Shown here: piece after piece, positions 28,722 through 36,187 of the stretch
Layout of the letters: the number at the start of each line of letters is the position of its first letter
Position numbering within the stretch: the stretch's first letter is position 1
Source: Flagellimonas lutaonensis
Lineage (GTDB): Bacteria; Bacteroidota; Bacteroidia; Flavobacteriales; Flavobacteriaceae
DNA: 64,000 nt
Direction: 5' to 3'
Assembly: GCF_000963865.1 (NCBI RefSeq)
Contig: NZ_CP011071.1
Coordinates: 682,001-746,000, forward strand
Notes under the pieces: model-generated
What the model was told of the DNA's origin: nothing
The model's database searches: none
What the model saw: the letters and a program-made list of their open reading frames with translations, nothing else
Translations under genes and position numbers: made by a program

Positions 28722-29357
28722 ATGGATTCAAAAAAGTATCTCAAAGACATCTCAGAGATTAAGGATATGATGAAGCGTTCATCGCGGTTTATTTCTCTGA
28801 GCGGACTTTCAGGAATTCTTGCCGGCACTTATGCCTTAATAGGAGCATTTTTGGCACACAACCGACTTGCCGAATTCAAATCGATGAATGTCGGGGAATA
28901 TGCCGCCAGAAATGCTGCGGTACCGGAATTATCATTGACCATTGACCTGGCTCTTATCGCATCACTGGTTGCATTGGCTGCAATACTTACGAGTATCGCA
29001 ATGTCGTATCGCAAGGCCAAAAAGAGTGGAGAGGATATTTGGAATATCGCCAGTCGCAGATTGGTCTTGAATTTTTTGATTCCCCTCATAAGCGGCGGTG
29101 TTTTTTGCCTTGTATTGATACAGTATGGATTCACGGGTCTAGTGGCGCCCGCGATGCTGCTATTTTATGGCCTTGCCTGTATTAATGCAAGCAAATACAC
29201 TTTCCCAGATCTGCGTTATTTGGGAATGGCGTTTGTACTGACCGGGTTGATCAGCACCCAATTTATTGGCTACGGACTTTATTTTTGGGCCCTAGGGTTC
29301 GGTATTTACCATATCATTTACGGCAGTTTGATTTATTTTAAAGAAGAAAAAGCCTGA
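28722..29357 (+). CDS. Integral membrane protein of the wHTH-CreD operon
   Basis: This 211-residue protein starts with a short cytoplasmic helix (MDSKKYLKDISEIKDMMKRS) and then six or so hydrophobic segments, including FISLSGLSGILAGTYALIGA, LALIASLVALAAILTSIA and a C-terminal FWALGFGIYHIIYGSLIYF. I know of no assigned function; the protein is regularly found before a small wHTH regulator and CreD in flavobacteria. The next gene starts one base after its stop. The operator palindrome lies only three bases before its start codon, so the untranslated leader must be very short. Confidence 0.8.
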   Translation: MDSKKYLKDISEIKDMMKRSSRFISLSGLSGILAGTYALIGAFLAHNRLAEFKSMNVGEYAARNAAVPELSLTIDLALIASLVALAAILTSIAMSYRKAKKSGEDIWNIASRRLVLNFLIPLISGGVFCLVLIQYGFTGLVAPAMLLFYGLACINASKYTFPDLRYLGMAFVLTGLISTQFIGYGLYFWALGFGIYHIIYGSLIYFKEEKA

Positions 29358-29358
29358 A

Positions 29359-29655
29359 ATGGGTCTTATAGACGACATCAATAAACTTTTTGACCATCGA
29401 ATACGCCTTGGCATTATGTCTATTCTAATGGTCAATGACAGTGTTGACTTCAACACCTTCAAAGAACTTTTGAAGGTAACCGATGGCAATTTGGCCAGCC
29501 ATACAAAGACCCTTGAGAAAGAAGGCTATATACGTGTTGAGAAATCGTTTATTGGCCGAAAACCCAATACACGGTATTCGGCCACCAAAGTAGGCAAGGC
29601 TGCCTTTAAAAAACATGTCGAGGCTCTTGAAAAATTACTGAAAAACAAAGAATAA
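29359..29655 (+). CDS. Winged-helix transcriptional regulator (ArsR/MarR-like)
   Basis: The 98 residues form one winged-helix domain: LFDHRIRLGIMSILMVN, FNTFKELLKVTDGNLASHTKTLEKEGYI as recognition unit, and the wing KSFIGRKPNTRYSATKVGK. The HTH pattern with DGNLASHTKTLE is typical of a small regulator family found next to CreD genes. There is no ligand domain, so it probably dimerises through its terminal helices. Two matching palindromes flank it (28697 and 29671), pointing to repression of its own operon and creD. Confidence 0.88.
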   Translation: MGLIDDINKLFDHRIRLGIMSILMVNDSVDFNTFKELLKVTDGNLASHTKTLEKEGYIRVEKSFIGRKPNTRYSATKVGKAAFKKHVEALEKLLKNKE

Positions 29656-29670
29656 TTTTTTTATCAATAC

Positions 29671-29692
29671 ACTTTGAAATACAAAGTACTTT
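29671..29692 (+). promoter_or_regulatory. Palindromic operator, copy 2
   Basis: ACTTTGAAATACAAAGT (29671-29687) plus ACTTT repeats the arrangement at 28697 with one mismatch in each inner arm. It lies 13 bases before the creD start, so creD has its own control point inside the operon. Confidence 0.7.
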
Positions 29693-29705
29693 TAAATATA
29701 TTAAT

Positions 29706-31046
29706 ATGGAATCAAAAAAACAGAAAATCGGAAACTGGTTCAGAACATCCATCTCGGCAAGAATGCTGGTGGTCGGGTTCATCTTTTTGGTGTTGCTGGT
29801 GCCGCTCGGTATTGTAGAGGACCTAATTCGTGAGCGGGGTCATCGCCAAACAGAGGTCATACAAGAAATCAACGAAAAGTGGGGCAACGAAGTGGTGCTT
29901 TTTGGCCCGATAATCAAGATTCCCTACAAAACCTACAAAGAAGAAAAAACATTTGATGCGGCCAATAAAACCTACATCAAATCATATGAAGAGGTTTACC
30001 ATCATGCCTATTTCTTACCCAAAGACCTAGACATTCAGGCCACCGTCGACACAAAACAGTTGAAACGTGGTATCTATGAATCAGTGGTGTTCACGACCGA
30101 CATCAACATCGCTGGCAGTTTTGGTGAATTTGATTTTGGCACACAGGAAATTCCTGAAGAGGACATTCTTTGGAAAAAGGCATCCGTACTGTTCAAGACC
30201 ACCAACCTCAAGGGCATTCAAAATGAGATGACCATCGATATGTTGAACGCCACCTTTGCACTAAAGCCCCAATTCGACAACGCCCACATGGGCACCTTAG
30301 AAACAACCTATCTTTCCATTCCCACAAAAGAAAAGGCCCCACTGAACTTTACCATGGCCTTTCAGGTCAACGGAAGTGAACGCCTGCAATTTGTTCCCAT
30401 TGGCAAGGCAACCACCGCGCAGATGAAATCGGACTGGCATTCGCCGAGTTTCAACGGTAACTTCTTGCCCAACGATTCTACCAAACAAATCAGTGAAAAA
30501 GGCTTCGAGGCCCATTGGAAAGTGCTTGAGGCCAATCGCCAATTCGGCCAGCAGTTTTTTGATAAACTGCCCAACCTTGGTACGTATGCCTTTGGTGCCA
30601 GTTTGATCATTCCGGTTGACGATTACCAAAAAACCGAACGTACCAGCAAATATGGTTTGATGATCATCGGGCTTACGTTGTTGGTATTTTTGCTCATTCA
30701 AATTATCAGCAAGATTCAGATACATCCGTTTCAGTACTTGATGATCGGGTTGGCGCTGGTCATGTTCTATACGCTGCTCATTGCCATCTCAGAACATCAA
30801 AACTATCTGACGGCCTATCTACTGGCCAGCATTGCGGTAGTTGGCCTAATTACACTTTATTCAAGAACCATTCTAAAGGGGTTCAAATTTCCATTGTTTA
30901 TTTTCACTTCGATGGCCATGCTCTACGCCTTTATTTTTATCATCATCCAATTGGAAGATTATGCCCTGCTGGTAGGCAGTGTGGGGCTGTTCATCATTCT
31001 GGCAACCATTATGTTCGCCTCTCGAAAAATTGACTGGAACCAGTAG
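29706..31046 (+). CDS. creD: CreD-family inner-membrane protein
   Basis: The 446-residue protein has one N-terminal membrane segment (MLVVGFIFLVLLVPLGIV), a periplasmic region with the CreD pattern (RGHRQTEVIQEINEKWGNEVVLFGPIIKIPY, given here in part: EINEKWG and GPIIKIPY) and a C-terminal bundle of about five membrane helices. In enterics CreD belongs to the CreBC regulon and affects envelope integrity and beta-lactam response; in Bacteroidota it is usually orphaned with a wHTH gene, as here. A dedicated operator lies in the 50-bp gap before it. Confidence 0.9.
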   Translation: MESKKQKIGNWFRTSISARMLVVGFIFLVLLVPLGIVEDLIRERGHRQTEVIQEINEKWGNEVVLFGPIIKIPYKTYKEEKTFDAANKTYIKSYEEVYHHAYFLPKDLDIQATVDTKQLKRGIYESVVFTTDINIAGSFGEFDFGTQEIPEEDILWKKASVLFKTTNLKGIQNEMTIDMLNATFALKPQFDNAHMGTLETTYLSIPTKEKAPLNFTMAFQVNGSERLQFVPIGKATTAQMKSDWHSPSFNGNFLPNDSTKQISEKGFEAHWKVLEANRQFGQQFFDKLPNLGTYAFGASLIIPVDDYQKTERTSKYGLMIIGLTLLVFLLIQIISKIQIHPFQYLMIGLALVMFYTLLIAISEHQNYLTAYLLASIAVVGLITLYSRTILKGFKFPLFIFTSMAMLYAFIFIIIQLEDYALLVGSVGLFIILATIMFASRKIDWNQ

Positions 31047-31138
31047 AATTGATGGTTTGATGATTGATTTTTTAATGTAATGATGGGGCAAGACTGAAAT
31101 AATCCGATATTTTTTTTTGAAGGTAACAATCCACCGCC

Positions 31139-32257
31139 ATGAAAAAACTTGCAATTATTCCAGTCTTGCTCTTTTGCGCCATACTGCAGGCACAAGAACA
31201 TTCACATGTCGGGGCACAGCCCATTTTTTATCCTGATATCCCAGGCTATGTTACCTTAAAGGCAGACCTGCACCAGCACACGGTTTTTTCTGATGGAAAT
31301 GTGTGGCCCACCATTCGTGTAATGGAGGCCCTTCAAGACAGTTTGGATGTAATTTCACTGACCGAGCATTTAGAATACCAGCCCCATAAAGAGGATATTC
31401 CGCATCCTGACAGAAACCGTTCTTTCGAATTGGTCTCAGCCATGAGAGAGGCCAAAGAACATAACCTTCTTATAGTACACGGTTCTGAAATTACCCGTTC
31501 GAAACCGGTTGGCCACAGTAACGCCATTTTTATTTCTGATGCGAACAAACTCTTACAAGACAAGCCTGAAGAAGCCTTTGCCGCTGCAAAAGAACAAGGT
31601 GCCTTTGTGTTTTGGAACCATCCGGCATGGCACCCACAATCAGAGACCGGAAACCCTGTTCTAAGTGATTTTCAGAAAGAACGGATGAAAAACGGCGAAC
31701 TTCACGGTATCGAGGTCATCAATTTTGTGGATTATTCAGAGGAAGCCCTCGCCCTAGCCTTGGAACATAATTTGACCATAATGGGCACCAGCGATGTTCA
31801 TGACCTAATTGATTGGGACTACCATGAAAAAGGCCATGCACGCCCTGTTACCTTGGTGTTTGCCAAAGAAAGAAGCATTGAAAGCCTGAAAGAGGCGTTG
31901 TTCGCAGGCAGAACCGTGGCGGCCTACAATGATCTTTTGGTAGGCAAGGAAGCGTTTCTCAAGCCTCTGATAAAAGCGAGCATTGAAGTTTTAAAAGTGG
32001 GGTACATCGACAAAACATCCATTCTCGAGGTGAAACTCAAAAATGTGTCAAGCAACAAGTTCATTTTTGAAAATGCGATGGACTTCACCTTCTATAACCA
32101 CTCACCCCTATTTGAAATCAGCAGAGGGGAAACCGTGACCCTACAGATCAAAACCTTGGAAAAACTGGACGAAATCGATTTGAAGTTAAAGGCCTTAAAG
32201 GCCTATTCAGCTCCCAAAATGCAGCATGTTATCACGTGGCAAATAAATGTTGATTAA
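31139..32257 (+). CDS. Secreted PHP-domain phosphoesterase
   Basis: The 372-residue protein has a signal peptide (ending ILQAQ) and a PHP metal site: KADLHQHTVFSDG (41-53), SLTEH (73-77), HGSEIT and GTSDVHD. PHP enzymes use a multinuclear metal centre to cleave phosphoesters. Related secreted flavobacterial proteins are annotated as phosphodiesterases; the substrate is not shown by sequence. A C-terminal region of about 100 residues has a beta-sandwich-like pattern. The gene is monocistronic, and a REPIN-like element follows its stop. Confidence 0.82.
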   Translation: MKKLAIIPVLLFCAILQAQEHSHVGAQPIFYPDIPGYVTLKADLHQHTVFSDGNVWPTIRVMEALQDSLDVISLTEHLEYQPHKEDIPHPDRNRSFELVSAMREAKEHNLLIVHGSEITRSKPVGHSNAIFISDANKLLQDKPEEAFAAAKEQGAFVFWNHPAWHPQSETGNPVLSDFQKERMKNGELHGIEVINFVDYSEEALALALEHNLTIMGTSDVHDLIDWDYHEKGHARPVTLVFAKERSIESLKEALFAGRTVAAYNDLLVGKEAFLKPLIKASIEVLKVGYIDKTSILEVKLKNVSSNKFIFENAMDFTFYNHSPLFEISRGETVTLQIKTLEKLDEIDLKLKALKAYSAPKMQHVITWQINVD

Positions 32258-32295
32258 ACCCAGGGTATATTTTGACGGCTTCATGCTCAAAAAAC

Positions 32296-32402
32296 CGTCA
32301 GTTCGAGTTTTTCCCAATGGAAAAGTATCGAGAACAAGGTTTTCTGTACTTAAAATTCTATTCTCGATGCAATCCGCCTTGGACGAATCACTCGAAATGA
32401 CA
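32296..32402. repeat. REPIN-like intergenic palindrome (107 bp)
   Basis: The ends CGTCAGTTCGAGT and ACTCGAAATGACA are inverted with two mismatches, and inner arms TATCGAGAA and TTCTCGATG also pair. The TGTCA/TCGAG signature matches the element inside the barrel gene at 18489. It fills the space between two convergent genes. Confidence 0.7.
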
Positions 32403-32435
32403 AATTTTCATCAAAATGCACCAAGAATTTATAAG

Positions 32436-33638
32436 TTATTGACCATCCACGTAATCCTTTAGATAGGCGAAGTTCTTGGTCAAACTTCCATTTTTGGTCA
32501 TGCGGGCCCTCTCTAATATTCCATCTTTATCGCCATTGAAAAAAGCAGGAATCACGTGTTTTGAAAAAGATTCCCCAAAACCGATACTGGCATCCCTGGG
32601 CAACTCGGTGGGCAAGTTGTCCACCGCCATTACCGCAATCGCCTCTGGGTGCTTGAAATCAATTTCTTTCTCGGTCTGTGGATGGTACCCATAAATGGGA
32701 TCTGCAATGGTCGAAGGTCTAATGGTCGTGGCCACGGGGCCATCGATATCACAGCTGATATCGGCCACCACTTTTATCTTAAAATCAGGATGTTTTACAT
32801 CTTCACGGGTATAGAGAAAAGGTGCACCATCGCCATAAAAATGCCCGGCAATGAAGAAGTCGGTCACCTTGGCGAACCTGAAAAAATCAGAACGGTATTC
32901 TGATGGATTTGCAAAAAAATCGGCTTTGCTGCCCCGAACCCCATCTTTGCGCTTGTTGTACTCAGAGGCATCGATCTGGCAATATACCGGCTCATCAAAG
33001 GTCTGGTTCAAATATGCATCGACATTTACTTTTTTAAGGTTCATGGCATCGAGCATTTCCTTGGCCCCACCCCCAACCCGGCCCTTGCCGGTCAACAGTA
33101 TCTTGATGTTCGGTAATTTGACCTTTTGAAGTTCAGCGATCAAGGCTTGTTGGTCTTTCAGGGTCTCGGCCTTGGGCAGATGAAAAAGGTCGAATTTGAG
33201 TCCGTAGGCACGTATGCCATTATAGGCCCCCACGATGCCCGCATAGCGCCCAAAGGCCACCAATCGTTTACCGTTGGCATCTGTAATGACCTCATGGTCA
33301 TACAGTTCAATGTTCTTTTCAAGAATGGCCCGCAACAAATCGCGATTGTAGGGCTGTTTTTTTATGGTATGTGAGAAGAAGAAATATTTTTTATTGGGGA
33401 TGAGGGCTTTTATCGGCACTTCCTTGACACCCAACAACACATCGCATTCATGCATTTTGTCGGCCACCTCAAAACCAAGGTCCCGGTATTCTTGGTCAGC
33501 AAACACGCGAAGGGGCGAGGGTTCTATTATGATTTGGGCCTTAGGATATTTTTCTGTGACAATCTGGCAGATCTTTGGCGGCAGAACCACCCGTCTGTCA
33601 GGAGGGTTCTTGCGCTCTCGAATGATTCCGAATCTCAT
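32436..33638 (-). CDS. Alanine dehydrogenase/transhydrogenase-like, saccharopine dehydrogenase-related protein
   Basis: The 400-residue protein opens with MRFGIIRERKNPPDRRVVL, the usual start of the alanine dehydrogenase/PNT N-terminal domain with substrate-binding Arg and Lys residues. A Rossmann part includes ILLTGKGRVGGGAKEML. The later ADISCDIDGPVATTIRPSTI and VMAVDNLPTELPRDAS fit lysine-ketoglutarate reductase/saccharopine dehydrogenase-type proteins. The exact reaction (lysine or related amino acid) is not decided. Cytoplasmic, monocistronic. Confidence 0.8.
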   Translation of the reverse strand: MRFGIIRERKNPPDRRVVLPPKICQIVTEKYPKAQIIIEPSPLRVFADQEYRDLGFEVADKMHECDVLLGVKEVPIKALIPNKKYFFFSHTIKKQPYNRDLLRAILEKNIELYDHEVITDANGKRLVAFGRYAGIVGAYNGIRAYGLKFDLFHLPKAETLKDQQALIAELQKVKLPNIKILLTGKGRVGGGAKEMLDAMNLKKVNVDAYLNQTFDEPVYCQIDASEYNKRKDGVRGSKADFFANPSEYRSDFFRFAKVTDFFIAGHFYGDGAPFLYTREDVKHPDFKIKVVADISCDIDGPVATTIRPSTIADPIYGYHPQTEKEIDFKHPEAIAVMAVDNLPTELPRDASIGFGESFSKHVIPAFFNGDKDGILERARMTKNGSLTKNFAYLKDYVDGQ

Positions 33639-33990
33639 ATGTAGGTTTGGTATAATTCTTGCCTAATTTACATGGATCGGCAGGGATGCACAAACTTTTT
33701 ATTGCTAGACGGATAAATAGTATCTTTGCCGCCCGCCCGTAGCAGTAGGGAGGCGGACCACCGCGTTAGGGATAGAGGCGGGTACCCTGCCTGCGGCAGG
33801 CAGGCTTGTACAGCCGATAGCCCGGTCACTGACAATGGCAAGGCCATTTCAGGGAAACGCCCAAGTAACAGTTCTTTGATAATAAAATGAGAATATGTTT
33901 TAGGCCCTTCGACGATGTTTATAATGAACATGGCCGAAGTACTCAGGGCATAATTCGACTACGTAAATCACAGATTTACTGTCTCATTAT
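33639..33990. other. 352-bp intergenic region upstream of ssrA
   Basis: No gene is visible. It contains a GC-rich structured stretch (33733-33830) with the stem GCGG/CCGC and a CCTGCCTGC/GGCAGGCAGG palindrome (33786-33804), an imperfect CCCTTCGAC...GCCGAAG...AGGGC inverted repeat (33903-33949) and the perfect hairpin GTAAATC-ACA-GATTTAC (33963-33979) just before the RNA. A possible promoter is TTTG near 33876 with TATGTTTT downstream. Confidence 0.5.
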
Positions 33991-34387
33991 GGGGCCGACT
34001 GGTTTTGACAGCAAGACCAATGGTTATGTAAGCATGCCGAGCTATGGGAATGATGCTCGTAAATTCAATATCCCAACCTTTTAAATGGCGAGTCTAACTA
34101 CGCTTTAGCTGCCTAATTGACTGAATTACAGTAAGTCATGGCCTAGTCCCGCAAGGCGGGAAAGCTAAATGCCCCCTAGTAGCCCTTGTTGACGGCGACT
34201 AATATCGGGGCACCATAAAAGTCAACACCGGACTTTCGTAGCTTCGGCGGAAGTCTCAAATCAAAGAAGCTAAGTGCACAATGGGCGGTCTCTGGTCAGT
34301 TGTGCATCGAAAACCGAACAGGGACTAAGCATGTAGAAAGCATGGCGATTGCTTGTTTGGACGAGGGTTCGAATCCCTCCGGCTCCA
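33991..34387 (+). ncRNA. ssrA: Transfer-messenger RNA
   Basis: The tRNA-like 5' end GGGGCCGACTGGTTTTGACAGC (only its first 20 bases are needed: the acceptor arm GGGGCCG) pairs with CGGCTCC at the 3' end, before the discriminator A (34387). The T-arm GAGGGTTCGAATCCCTC is perfect. CCA is not encoded. The tag reading frame (34087-34116) has resume codon GGC and encodes GESNYALAA, then TAA; the NYALAA end is the Bacteroidota tag form. tmRNA rescues stalled ribosomes with SmpB. A strong terminator follows at 34413. Identification is secure; ends are accurate to a few bases. Confidence 0.95.
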
Positions 34388-34412
34388 CTTTTTAGATATC
34401 ATTCTAAACCAG

Positions 34413-34446
34413 AAACCCTGTAATATCATGATATACAGGGTTTTTA
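34413..34446 (+). terminator. Intrinsic terminator of ssrA
   Basis: The arms AACCCTGTA (34414-34422) and TACAGGGTT (34434-34442) are followed by T residues. It begins about 25 bases after the RNA end. Confidence 0.85.
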
Positions 34447-34454
34447 TGAAAAGT

Positions 34455-34490
34455 AAAAGCTCCCCATCATTTCTGCACGGGGAGCTTTAT
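34455..34490. terminator. Intrinsic terminator of the SusC/SusD operon
   Basis: The arms AAAGCTCCCC (34456-34465) and GGGGAGCTTT (34479-34488) form a hairpin with a T-rich end on the minus strand, 36 bases beyond the SusD stop. It is symmetrical enough to act on both strands. Confidence 0.85.
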
Positions 34491-34525
34491 TATAACTCAA
34501 CCTATTTAAAAAAATTACCTGCTTA

Positions 34526-36175
34526 TCAATTCTGGTCTGCTTGTGTCAGCTTCGGATTGGCATCAATCTCAGCCTGCGGAATCTTGAAGATCCAATCATC
34601 GTTCAGCGAGGGCCTCTCCACTTGGTACGCCTCTTGATATAGCACTTCTGATGCTCCTGAACCACCATCGGCGGCATGATCGATTCCTTCGTCCCACCGA
34701 ATCTTATCGGTATATCCGAAGCCTTCGCCCCATAGTTCAACACGCCTTTGGAACTTGATTTGATCCATCATGGATTGTTGCGTGTTAAAGACGGTAACAT
34801 CAAATGCGCTATCACGTGCTTCGCCCAACGGTCTTAAAGCTTCCTGTGCCCCGGCTATGTCACCCATCATGGCCTTTGCTTCGGCCTCTATCAAATACAT
34901 TTCAGATGAACGCATATAGATGACATCATCTGGATCGATGGATCCAGGGTTTTTCTGCTTCAGCTTAAAGTGCATATAGGGGTGCGTATTGTGCCCAGAG
35001 ACCAATCCGTACACACTTTTGATACTGTCTATGGCGGCGTTGAACTCTTCCTCGGTTGTATACAAAGGATTGGTGTTGTTTTCCCAGCCACCTTCCCCAT
35101 TGGCAGCAGAACTGTTGGAATTGGGCGCATCGGGCAAAAACACTTGTTTTCTGTAGTCGGTATCTGGAATGGCATCTACCAGTCTTCGGTCGGCAATCTT
35201 TGGGTTGTTGCGTATCTGGCTTCCGTTGAAGGTGTTGCTTGCCAAATAAAAGTACGAACGGAAAAACGTGGTTTCGGCATCTATCACGTTGCTGCCCCAA
35301 ATGACCTCTGAAAGACTGTTGGTATTGAACCCAGCAAGCCAATCTTCTTCACCCATCAACGGAAAACCTTGGCGTGCCTCTACTGCAGCATCAGCAGCTG
35401 TCTGCCAATCACCTTTTGATAGGGCCATTCTTGCCAAGAGACCATATGCCGTATTGATATTCAACTGCGATTTGGTCTCAGGGCCGCCACTTGGCCTGCC
35501 CGATCCATTTTCAAACGCAGCGATAGCAGCATTAAGATCGGTCTCTATCTGATCATAAATTTCTTGCACCGTCGACCGTGGCTCACTGGTAAAGGGCGAC
35601 TCTGAGGAAAACAACAAAGGTACCCCAGGGTCTGATGATGGGTTGCCGATCAAATAGCCCCTGGCATAATGCTGCACCAATGAAAGGTAGGCATACGCCC
35701 TATAGGTATAGGCCTGCCCCAAAATCTCGAACAGCCCAGGTGATTCCGTCAAACTACCATCAGTGGCCTTATTAATGAGCAGGTTGGCATGCAGTATAAT
35801 ATTATAGCGGTGGTACCATAAAAGCTCACAGGTCAATGAGGTCTGATCGGTATGTGAGTTCCATTGCATCTCGGTACGCCATCCCAAATTGTTGGCATTC
35901 GCCGAATGGATCAGCTCCCCCGCCAAGTTATCGCCCAAAGGCACCCAATAATGGTTGTTGGCCCTTTGGGTATTGCCACCAGGAAAAATGGTCTGAGATT
36001 GTGAGTACAGGCCACGATGCACCCCGTTCAACACTAGTTGCATGTTCTCTTCATTGGCCAGTGCATCGGCAGCAGAAATGGCATCTGTTGGCCTCGTTTC
36101 AAGAAAATCTTCTTCGCACGACGTTATTGCAATCCCCAGGATCACGAACAACATAAATTTTATCTTTCTTATCAT
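34526..36175 (-). CDS. SusD-family nutrient-binding lipoprotein
   Basis: The 549-residue lipoprotein (lipobox AITSC, then EEDFLETRPTDAISAADAL, the usual SusD start) carries TPR-like helices and a C-terminal RagB/SusD region (RRVELWGEGFGYTDKIRW). SusD caps its partner SusC on the outer surface and binds the incoming glycan or peptide. It follows SusC by 12 bases in the same operon. No glycoside hydrolase, peptidase, sulfatase or hybrid sensor lies adjacent, so the substrate is unknown. Confidence 0.95.
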   Translation of the reverse strand: MIRKIKFMLFVILGIAITSCEEDFLETRPTDAISAADALANEENMQLVLNGVHRGLYSQSQTIFPGGNTQRANNHYWVPLGDNLAGELIHSANANNLGWRTEMQWNSHTDQTSLTCELLWYHRYNIILHANLLINKATDGSLTESPGLFEILGQAYTYRAYAYLSLVQHYARGYLIGNPSSDPGVPLLFSSESPFTSEPRSTVQEIYDQIETDLNAAIAAFENGSGRPSGGPETKSQLNINTAYGLLARMALSKGDWQTAADAAVEARQGFPLMGEEDWLAGFNTNSLSEVIWGSNVIDAETTFFRSYFYLASNTFNGSQIRNNPKIADRRLVDAIPDTDYRKQVFLPDAPNSNSSAANGEGGWENNTNPLYTTEEEFNAAIDSIKSVYGLVSGHNTHPYMHFKLKQKNPGSIDPDDVIYMRSSEMYLIEAEAKAMMGDIAGAQEALRPLGEARDSAFDVTVFNTQQSMMDQIKFQRRVELWGEGFGYTDKIRWDEGIDHAADGGSGASEVLYQEAYQVERPSLNDDWIFKIPQAEIDANPKLTQADQN

Positions 36176-36187
36176 AATCTTAGTTTT

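Noticed and set aside
32247-32462. 71-codon frame after the PHP gene
   Set aside because: It is the translation of a REPIN-like palindrome rather than a gene.
33887-34084. 65-codon frame across the ssrA promoter and 5' end
   Set aside because: It overlaps the tmRNA body and has no coding character.
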